In this document: positions 1-5,507 of the stretch, one piece after another | How the letters are laid out: every line of letters starts with the position of its first letter | Numbering within the stretch: position 1 is the first letter of the stretch | Source: DASPJQ01 sp035299065 | GTDB lineage: Bacteria > Bacteroidota > Bacteroidia > Flavobacteriales_D > UBA2798 | Assembly: GCA_035299065.1 (NCBI GenBank) | Contig: DATGXI010000008.1 | Coordinates: 1 to 5,507, forward strand | Direction: 5' to 3' | DNA length: 5,507 nt | Position numbers and translations under genes: made by a program | Notes under the pieces: generated by a model | Database searches by the model: none | What the model was told of the DNA's origin: nothing | Seen by the model: the letters and a program-made list of their open reading frames with translations, nothing else

Positions 1-73
1 AGACATAAGACACAAGACATAAGACACAAGACATAAGACACAAGACATAAGACATAAGACACAAGACATAAGA
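1..73. repeat. Tandem 7-base repeat array (left arm), cut by the window edge
   Basis: A short tandem array built from two 7-base variants, AGACATA and AGACACA. They mostly alternate to give a 14-base unit AGACATAAGACACA (1-14, 15-28, 29-42 and 50-63). One unpaired AGACATA sits at 43-49, and a partial copy closes the array at 64-73. There are about ten heptamers in the window, and the array may continue to the left. It is purine-rich on this strand and has stops in every frame likely to be used. The same heptamer returns in inverted orientation at 561-588, beyond the four-helix-bundle gene, so this is probably one arm of a larger unit rather than an isolated microsatellite. Copy number is expected to vary between strains by slippage (inference). 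Confidence 0.95.
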
Positions 74-115
74 AATCAACTAAAAAAGCAATAAACATAA
101 ATAAAAACACACATC
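74..115 (+). promoter_or_regulatory. A-rich leader of the four-helix-bundle gene
   Basis: The 42 bases between the left array and the ATG are strongly A-rich, with AACTAAAAAAGC and AAATAAAAACACACATC just before the start. No GGAGG-like Shine-Dalgarno sequence is present. Bacteroidota often initiate translation from A-rich, SD-free leaders, and this stretch fits that habit. No convincing TTG/TAnnTTTG promoter pair was found inside it, so the promoter may lie in or left of the repeat array. Confidence 0.35.
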
Positions 116-499
116 ATGCATCACAATCACAAAGAATTAAAAGTTTGGCAAAAATCCATTGAGCTTGCTGTTGAAGTTTATTCCGCTACCGCAAATTTTC
201 CTAATGAAGAAAAGTTTGGACTCACCTCTCAGATAAGAAGATCATCGGTTTCAATTCCATCTAATATATCGGAGGGAGCCGGGCGTAGTTCGTCAAAGGA
301 TTTTGCCAGGTTCCTTACAATCGCTCACGGTTCATCTTATGAATTGGAAACACAGATAATTATAGCAAATAAATTAAATCTTATTTCAAATGAGATTTCA
401 GGACAAATACTAAATAAATTAAGTGAGGTTCAAAAGATGAACTATAAATTAAAAGAAGTTATAGAATCAAAATTGGTAAAAACTGTCAAAAAAAAATAA
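116..499 (+). CDS. Four-helix-bundle protein, 23S rRNA intervening-sequence type (S23/Avd-like)
   Basis: The 127-residue product matches the small family found in 23S rRNA intervening sequences and, more distantly, the Avd accessory proteins of diversity-generating retroelements. Seen in the sequence: the N-terminal motif LKVWQKSIELAVEVY (residues 8-22), FPNEEKFGLTSQIRRSSVSI (28-47), the signature SNISEGAGR (49-57), then FLTIAHGSSYELETQ and a final lysine-rich helix ending KTVKKK. Length is near the usual 115-130 residues, and all four amphipathic helices appear intact. Family members form oligomeric helical bundles with basic surfaces and are thought to bind nucleic acid; no enzymatic activity is established. 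The first ATG follows an A-rich leader and puts the conserved region at the expected distance. Hand-counted G+C is 124 of 384 bases (32%), well below the polymerase gene, and the gene sits between inverted repeat arrays, suggesting it arrived as a unit. Family assignment is firm; the cellular role is unknown. Confidence 0.93.
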   Translation: MHHNHKELKVWQKSIELAVEVYSATANFPNEEKFGLTSQIRRSSVSIPSNISEGAGRSSSKDFARFLTIAHGSSYELETQIIIANKLNLISNEISGQILNKLSEVQKMNYKLKEVIESKLVKTVKKK

Positions 500-560
500 T
501 CAAGCCGTTGACCAGTTATAGTTTGATCCAAAAAGGCGGCATTCAGTTGTTCCTCCTCTG

Positions 561-588
561 GTCTTGCGTCTTGTGTCTTGCGTCTGTC
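561..588. repeat. Inverted copy of the heptamer array (right arm)
   Basis: Four 7-base units, GTCTTGC, GTCTTGT, GTCTTGC and the degenerate GTCTGTC, run from 561 to 588. Reverse-complemented they read AGACGCA, AGACACA, AGACGCA, AGAC, the same family as the left array, so the two arrays are in inverted orientation around the four-helix-bundle gene. The array ends 8 bases before the ATG of the polymerase gene. An in-frame TTG at 564 lies inside it, which can mislead gene callers into extending the polymerase by 11 residues. Confidence 0.9.
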
Positions 589-596
589 AACTACCC

Positions 597-3500
597 ATGC
601 TGCTAAACTGCCACACATATTTCAGTCTTCGTTACGGAACCCGTTCCGTTAAAGACCTGCTTACCGAAGCGAAGCAAAAAGGATATGATCGTTTTGTGCT
701 GGCTGATATTAATAATACTTCGGCCTGCGTGGATGCCGTGCGTGAATCAACGGAAATGGATATAAAAGTGATTGGTGGCATTGATTTTCGCAACGGCATT
801 CAGCAGGTATATGTAGGTATTGCCAAAAACAATAATGGGTTTAAGCATTTAAACGCATGGGTTTCGCAACACCTGCATGAAAAAAAAGATTTTGATAGCG
901 CTGCGCCTGCAATGGACGATGTTTATTTCATATACCCTTTGTCGGCATATAAAGGACAACCGTTATCTGAAAATGAGTTTGTAGGTGTTTCCATTGATGA
1001 CCTGAAGCGATTTGCGTTTTTAAAAACAAAACCTGCTGATGATAAACTGGTGGCTTTACAGCCGGCAACTTTTACCAATAAAAAAAGCTTTAACGCACAC
1101 AGGTTGTTGAGGGCTATTGATGTAAACACGGTATTAAGCAAATTACCTGCAAACGAACAGGCCAGCGCTGATCACATCATGCATGAAAAGTATATTATGT
1201 ATGGGTTTTATTCAAATTTCCCTGTCCTTATTGAAAATACAGAGCGTATACTTGATACATGCTCACTTACTGTTGAATATAGCAAGTTCAGCAATAAAAA
1301 CCTCAATCATTATACCGGTACAGCTGAAGGTGATGTTGAAAAACTGCGTAAACTGGTTAACGATGGGCTTGAATACCGTTATGAAAACAAAATAACAGAC
1401 ATCATACAGGAGCGGGTTGAACGTGAGCTTAAAATCATTTTCGACATGGGTTTTGCTTCTTACTTTTTGATTAATTGGGATATTGTTAATTATGCCCGAA
1501 GTAAAAATTATTATTATGTGGGGCGGGGTAGCGGTGCCAATAGTTTTGTTGCTTTTTTACTTAGGATTACCGATGTTGATCCCATTAAACTTGATTTGTA
1601 TTTTGAACGTTTTATTAACCCATACAGAACAAATCCGCCTGATTTTGACATTGATTTTTCGTGGACTGATCGTGACGACATAACAAAATATATTTTTGAC
1701 ACATTCGGAAAAAACGGGAATGCTGCTTTATTGGGCACGTATGCCACATTTCAGTCTGATGCGGTTATACGTGAACTGGGTAAAGTATTTGGTTTACCCC
1801 CCGATGAGATTGATGAGCTTCAAAAAAAACGTACAGCTTCAAAAGAAGAAAAATACAAGCAACTTATTTTGAATTACAGTAACTACCTGCATAATTTTCC
1901 CAGCCATATCAGTATTCATGCCAGTGGTATTTTAATTTCGCAGGAGCCCATTCATACGTATGTAAGCACTTTTTTGCCCCCAAAAAATTATCCGACCACG
2001 CATTTCAGCATGATTGAGGCTGAGGATATAGGTTTGTACAAATTTGATATTTTAAGCCAGCGCGGTCTCGGGAAAATTAAAGACACCCTGTCTATCGTAA
2101 AAGAGAATTACAATATTGATATTGATATACATGACATGCGTCATATTTATGAAGACGAACGCATAAAAAAAGCCTTGCGCAGCGGCAATGCCATAGGTTG
2201 TTTTTACGTTGAGAGTCCCGGTATGCGCATGTTGCTTTGCAAGTTGCAGGCCGATGATTATTTGCGGCTGGTGGCGGCAAGTTCCATCATTCGCCCGGGT
2301 GTGGCTAAAAGCGGTATGATGCGTGAGTACATACTGCGTTATCGCAATGAAACTAAACGGGATGAAGCGCGTGAAAAACTTCCTGAGCTATATGATATTT
2401 TAAAAGAAACCTATGGTGTAATGGTTTACCAGGAAGATGTGATTAAAGTAGCGCACATGTTTGCTGACCTTAGCCTGGCCGAAGCTGATTATTTACGCAG
2501 GGGTATGAGTTGGAAATTTAAGCAACGCAATGAATTTTGGCGGGTACGTGAACAGTTTTTTAATAATTGCCGCAAAAAAGGTTGCAATGAAAAAGTGATT
2601 GAGGAAATATGGACGCAGATTGAAAGCTTTGCCAATTTTGCCTTTTCCAAAGGGCACTCGGCCAGTTATGCGGTTGAAAGTTACCAGGCACTTTTTTTAA
2701 AAGCATATTATCCCATTGAATACATGGCGGCCACACTTAACAATGGCGGTGGATTTTACCGTTCTGATGTGTATGTACACGAAGCACGTTTATATGGCGC
2801 AACAATTGAATTGCCTTGTGTAAATAAAAGTACAGGCTCTTGTTGTGTGTATGGTAAAACAATTTTTTTAGGATTAAACATGGTTGCTGAGTTGACAAAT
2901 CACACCATTGAACTTATACTGGCAGCCCGTGAAAATGACGGGGAATTTAAAGACCTGCCCGATTTTACAAGGCGCGTACCGGCATCGGTTGACCAGGTAT
3001 GTATATTGATTCGGGCAGGCGCCTTTAAATTTACAGGTAAACCAAAACAAACCCTGTTGTGGGATGTACACATGTTGCTAAGCACCTATAAACCAAAACC
3101 CGACCGGGAATTATTTCATGTGGAAGCCGCACAATACGAATTACCGCCCTTGCAACATCACCCACATGACGATGTTTTTGATGAAATGGAACTGTTTGGT
3201 TTCACGCGCCATTTGCCTTTTGATATGATTCGTGGCGAAATTCCTTCCCAATTACGTGCTGCCGATTTACGCAATAACCTGGGGCAAACAGTTAGCATTG
3301 TGGGTTACCTGGTGCATGTTAAGCATACAAATACCTCAAAAGGCGATAAGATGTTTTTTGGAACTTTTCTTGACCAGGACGGACAATGGATTGACACAGT
3401 CCATTTTCCCAAAGTAGCTAAAGAGTTTCCCTTTACAGGCAACGGTTGTTATTTAATTACCGGTAAAGTCACGTTTGAATTTGATTTTTACAGCCTTGAA

Positions 3501-3614
3501 GTAAGTGAACAAAGGCGCTTGCCCTTTTTTGATCGCGACAATGCCAAGGCCTTAAAAAAGAAGAATGATAACATGAAAGAACACAGCATTCCAACCCGAA
3601 TGAAAGCATTGTAA
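597..3614 (+). CDS. dnaE: DNA polymerase III alpha subunit, compact accessory (DnaE2/ImuC-like) type
   Basis: A complete 1005-residue C-family DNA polymerase that extends DNA from primer-template. Numbering is from the ATG at 597. An N-terminal PHP domain (about 1-230) has N-C-H at 4-6, A-D-I-N-N at 36-40 and G-I-D at 61-63, so several metal ligands of an active PHP site are replaced. The polymerase core follows: GRGSGANS at 309-316, PDFDIDF at 348-354 with the first catalytic aspartates, HASG at 441-444, KFDILSQRGL from 482 with the third catalytic aspartate at 484, YGVMVYQE, and FSKGHSASYA from 683. A helix-hairpin-helix region and an OB fold (about 896-980) end the protein. It is roughly 150 residues shorter than E. 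coli DnaE and lacks the tau-binding C-terminus, so it is probably an accessory translesion or repair polymerase rather than the replicase (inference). The start at 597 gives the family's usual N-terminus; the TTG at 564 would only add repeat-derived residues. A main-replicase role cannot be fully excluded. Confidence 0.93.
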   Translation: MLLNCHTYFSLRYGTRSVKDLLTEAKQKGYDRFVLADINNTSACVDAVRESTEMDIKVIGGIDFRNGIQQVYVGIAKNNNGFKHLNAWVSQHLHEKKDFDSAAPAMDDVYFIYPLSAYKGQPLSENEFVGVSIDDLKRFAFLKTKPADDKLVALQPATFTNKKSFNAHRLLRAIDVNTVLSKLPANEQASADHIMHEKYIMYGFYSNFPVLIENTERILDTCSLTVEYSKFSNKNLNHYTGTAEGDVEKLRKLVNDGLEYRYENKITDIIQERVERELKIIFDMGFASYFLINWDIVNYARSKNYYYVGRGSGANSFVAFLLRITDVDPIKLDLYFERFINPYRTNPPDFDIDFSWTDRDDITKYIFDTFGKNGNAALLGTYATFQSDAVIRELGKVFGLPPDEIDELQKKRTASKEEKYKQLILNYSNYLHNFPSHISIHASGILISQEPIHTYVSTFLPPKNYPTTHFSMIEAEDIGLYKFDILSQRGLGKIKDTLSIVKENYNIDIDIHDMRHIYEDERIKKALRSGNAIGCFYVESPGMRMLLCKLQADDYLRLVAASSIIRPGVAKSGMMREYILRYRNETKRDEAREKLPELYDILKETYGVMVYQEDVIKVAHMFADLSLAEADYLRRGMSWKFKQRNEFWRVREQFFNNCRKKGCNEKVIEEIWTQIESFANFAFSKGHSASYAVESYQALFLKAYYPIEYMAATLNNGGGFYRSDVYVHEARLYGATIELPCVNKSTGSCCVYGKTIFLGLNMVAELTNHTIELILAARENDGEFKDLPDFTRRVPASVDQVCILIRAGAFKFTGKPKQTLLWDVHMLLSTYKPKPDRELFHVEAAQYELPPLQHHPHDDVFDEMELFGFTRHLPFDMIRGEIPSQLRAADLRNNLGQTVSIVGYLVHVKHTNTSKGDKMFFGTFLDQDGQWIDTVHFPKVAKEFPFTGNGCYLITGKVTFEFDFYSLEVSEQRRLPFFDRDNAKALKKKNDNMKEHSIPTRMKAL

Positions 3615-3719
3615 CCAATAAGAACGCGTTTAAACCCAAATTAATGTGTCAGTAACCCTGTTGAAATTACCGTTGCCTAAGTATGTACAAACTAGCCCGT
3701 TTTATGCGTATATTTAAGA
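3615..3719. other. Intergenic gap, no clear signal
   Basis: The 105 bases between the polymerase stop and the next ATG hold no recognisable RNA gene or repeat. No stem followed by a T-run was found that would serve as an intrinsic terminator. A TTG at 3661-3663 followed by TATGTACA at 3682-3689 has the spacing of a Bacteroidota promoter but a poor match to TAnnTTTG. The length and the change of function suggest that the downstream gene is a separate transcription unit. Confidence 0.5.
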
Positions 3720-5507
3720 ATGAACCATTTGTGGTTAATAGCCTGTATGTTTAGCTTTGTTTATATAGGCAAAGCCCAGGTGGTTATAAACGAGGTTTGC
3801 ACACACAATGCAAGTGTTGTAAATGACCTTGATGGTGACACGCCTGATTGGGTTGAACTTTACAACGCAGGTGTTGCCAATGAAGATATAAGCGGGTTTG
3901 GTTTATCTGATGAGAACAGTTCCGTTAAATATATTTTTCCACCTTTTACATTGGCCCCGGGTCAGTTTAAACTTATTTTTATTTCCGATAAAAATTTATA
4001 CGGTACCCAGTGGCATACAAATTTTCAGCTAAAAAAAGGCGAAACGCTTTATTTATTTAATTATACTGGTGCAATTCTTGATCAGCTCAATGGTGATGAG
4101 TTGCATGACAATGACAGCAGAGGGCGTTATCCTGATGGGGCAGGCACATGTTACTTTGATGTTCCAACGCCTGGAGCAAGCAATAATACCAGCACCGCCT
4201 ATTCGGGTTATACAGCTAATGTACAGGCAAACTATGCCCCCGGCTTTTATGCTGCTGCCATAAACTTAACAATGAGTTCAGTTAGTGCGGGCGCTCAAAT
4301 ACATTATACAGTAAATGGTAACAAAGCCCTTGCAAGTTCACCCGTTTGTACAGCGCTTGCCATTAACCAAACAACAACCGTTAGAAGTGTTGCTGTTGCT
4401 ACGGGTTTATTGCCTTCTGAAGAATACATTGCCACCTATTTTATAAATGCCAACCACAATTTACCGGTTATAAGTATTATTACCGACTCGCTTCATTTGT
4501 GGGATTATGACAGCGGTATTTTTGTAATGGGCCCGGGTGCTTCAAGCACACCGCCTTACTATGGCGCTAATTTTTGGCTTGATTTGGAATACCCGGCAGT
4601 TTTTGAATTGTATCAAAATCAATCGCTGGTTTTTTCGCAACAAATTGGGTTGGCTATTCATGGCGGCAGTGTTAACAGGCAACAGCCCATGAAAAGCCTG
4701 CGTTTAACAGCACGTGATAAATACAGTAAAAAGAAAATGGAATACCCGTTTTTTGAAGAGCGCACAAATGTGGAATATGAAGAACTTGTGTTGCGCAACG
4801 GTAGCAGCGATTTTTGCCTGAGCCACATGCGCGATGAATTAACAGCTGAAAATTTATTTAAGGAAACAGCTAACGATGTATTGGTGAGCCGGCCGGCAAT
4901 TGCCTATATTAACGGTGTTTATTGGGGAATTTATAATTTAAAAGAAAAACGCGGCAAATATAACCTTGCACAAGTGCATAATGTGGATGAAGATAGTCTT
5001 GATATTATTCGCGATAACATATACGCCTGGGAAGGTGATACACTTGCTTTTCATACTATGCACAACTATGTGATGACGCATGATTTAAGTAACAATGCCT
5101 TTTATAACGTGTTTTCATCACACATGGATATTGAAAATTTTACCGATTATTACATTGGCGAAATTTACTACGGAAATTTTGATTGGCCATATGGGAATAT
5201 AGAGTGCTGGCGTGAACGCAAACCGGGAAGCAAGTTCAGGTATATATTTTTCGATTTGGATGTAGCGTTTACAGGTACACCCTGGCAAGACCATACCTAT
5301 AACTTATGGACCAAGATTTTTAGTGACTATTGCGACCCCAATAAACACATAAATCTTTTTGAAGCCGCGTTAACAAATACAGGTTTCCATCACAATTTTG
5401 TGAACCGGTATTGTGATTTGCTCAATACCATTTTTACACCCGAACATCAATTGCAAAAAGTAGGTGCACGGGAAAATGCCATTTCAGGTGAGGTCAATCA
5501 TCATTTT
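3720..5507 (+). CDS. Secreted lamin-tail / CotH kinase-like protein (3' end outside window)
   Basis: The first 596 codons of a larger open frame. Residues 1-20, MNHLWLIACMFSFVYIGKAQ, form a Sec signal peptide with cleavage near the KAQ end. A lamin-tail (LTD) domain follows (about 21-156), opening with VVINEV and containing PDWVELYN and a closing PTPGASNN. A chitobiase/beta-hexosaminidase C-terminal type domain spans about 172-242 (APGFY, IHYTVNG, TVRSVAVATG, ATYFIN). The CotH region starts at LPVISI (248), with IHGGS (313-317), K325 in PMKSLRL, RDEL (371-374), GVYWGIYNLKE (399-409), NFDWPYGNI (486-494) and FFDLD (510-514), whose aspartates are candidate metal ligands. CotH of Bacillus spores is an atypical protein kinase; activity of Bacteroidota relatives is unproven. 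The LTD and chitobiase-type domains suggest binding at the cell surface or to extracellular polymers. Such proteins often end in a type IX secretion signal, which would lie past the window. No SD is visible before the ATG. Confidence 0.88.
   Translation, partial: MNHLWLIACMFSFVYIGKAQVVINEVCTHNASVVNDLDGDTPDWVELYNAGVANEDISGFGLSDENSSVKYIFPPFTLAPGQFKLIFISDKNLYGTQWHTNFQLKKGETLYLFNYTGAILDQLNGDELHDNDSRGRYPDGAGTCYFDVPTPGASNNTSTAYSGYTANVQANYAPGFYAAAINLTMSSVSAGAQIHYTVNGNKALASSPVCTALAINQTTTVRSVAVATGLLPSEEYIATYFINANHNLPVISIITDSLHLWDYDSGIFVMGPGASSTPPYYGANFWLDLEYPAVFELYQNQSLVFSQQIGLAIHGGSVNRQQPMKSLRLTARDKYSKKKMEYPFFEERTNVEYEELVLRNGSSDFCLSHMRDELTAENLFKETANDVLVSRPAIAYINGVYWGIYNLKEKRGKYNLAQVHNVDEDSLDIIRDNIYAWEGDTLAFHTMHNYVMTHDLSNNAFYNVFSSHMDIENFTDYYIGEIYYGNFDWPYGNIECWRERKPGSKFRYIFFDLDVAFTGTPWQDHTYNLWTKIFSDYCDPNKHINLFEAALTNTGFHHNFVNRYCDLLNTIFTPEHQLQKVGARENAISGEVNHHF

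Larger units (their letters stand above)
1..588 (+). mobile_element. Candidate unit: four-helix-bundle gene between inverted heptamer arrays
   Basis: The small gene at 116-499 lies between two arrays of the same 7-base unit in opposite orientation (1-73 and 561-588). Aligning 22-46 against 561-585 gives 25 positions with 22 Watson-Crick pairs, one G-U pair and two A-C mismatches, so an RNA covering both arrays could form a long stem with the gene in the loop. Members of this protein family are known from intervening sequences of 23S rRNA, which are likewise hairpins with a reading frame in the loop. Here no rRNA flanks the unit. No transposase, integrase or target-site duplication is visible, and the left boundary is outside the window. 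Mobility is an inference from architecture and base composition; a fixed locus with decayed repeats remains possible. Confidence 0.35.

Noticed and set aside
1..73. Repeat array as a possible CRISPR array
   Set aside because: The units are 7 or 14 bases and directly adjacent, with no unique spacers. It is a simple tandem array.
508..525. TTG and TATAGTTTG before the polymerase as a Bacteroidota promoter
   Set aside because: The two elements are much closer than the expected 17-20 bases and the second does not match TAnnTTTG in register.
1..588. Part of a 23S rRNA gene carrying an intervening sequence
   Set aside because: No rRNA-like sequence is recognisable on either side of the small gene; the right flank runs straight into the polymerase gene.
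564..596. Polymerase start at the TTG at 564
   Set aside because: The 11 extra residues are translated from the repeat array, and the ATG at 597 gives the N-terminus expected for this family.
1..597. Diversity-generating retroelement, suggested by the Avd-like protein
   Set aside because: No reverse transcriptase, template repeat or variable repeat is present in the window, and the protein fits the S23 branch of the family.
1514..1747. Minus-strand open frame within the polymerase gene
   Set aside because: It lies wholly inside a well-conserved coding region, and its product shows no recognisable motif; the same holds for the other short frames inside the two large genes.
3628..3635. Palindrome GTTTAAAC in the intergenic gap
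   Set aside because: Eight bases only, with no supporting flanking symmetry or T-run, so there is no basis to call an operator or terminator.
3735..3746. Lipobox-like L-I-A-C at residues 6-9 of the secreted protein
   Set aside because: Only five residues precede it, with no positive charge and no hydrophobic core before the cysteine; the hydrophobic stretch continues past it to the KAQ cleavage site.

Overview
The window looks like chromosomal DNA from a member of the Bacteroidota, possibly a sphingobacterium- or chitinophaga-like lineage. This rests on gene content: a four-helix-bundle protein of the 23S rRNA intervening-sequence type, a compact DnaE starting with NCHTYFSLRYG, and a secreted lamin-tail/CotH protein whose signal peptide ends in KAQ. 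None of the three starts has a convincing Shine-Dalgarno sequence, which also fits. The genus cannot be fixed from this sequence.

Layout, all genes on the + strand. (1) Positions 1-588 hold a small AT-rich gene for a four-helix-bundle protein (116-499). On its left is a tandem array of a 7-base unit, AGACAYA (1-73, running off the window edge). On its right is a shorter array of the same unit in inverted orientation (561-588). The two arrays are complementary, so a transcript could fold with the gene in the loop, like the 23S rRNA intervening sequences that carry this protein family, but here there is no rRNA. This is the most unusual structure in the window and may be a small mobile or selfish unit. 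(2) Positions 597-3614 encode a complete 1005-residue C-family DNA polymerase alpha subunit. It has all polymerase motifs, a degenerate PHP domain, and almost nothing after the OB fold, which fits an accessory, probably error-prone polymerase better than the main replicase. The right-hand array ends 8 bases before its ATG. (3) After a 105-base gap with no clear signal, 3720-5507 is the 5' part of a large secreted protein with a signal peptide, a lamin-tail domain, a chitobiase-type C-terminal domain and a CotH kinase-like domain. It is open to the window edge.

The three genes do not form an evident pathway. The polymerase probably belongs to a DNA-damage tolerance set whose partners would lie upstream, outside the window. 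The four-helix unit looks inserted just before it, and the CotH-like protein is an unrelated cell-surface or secreted gene.
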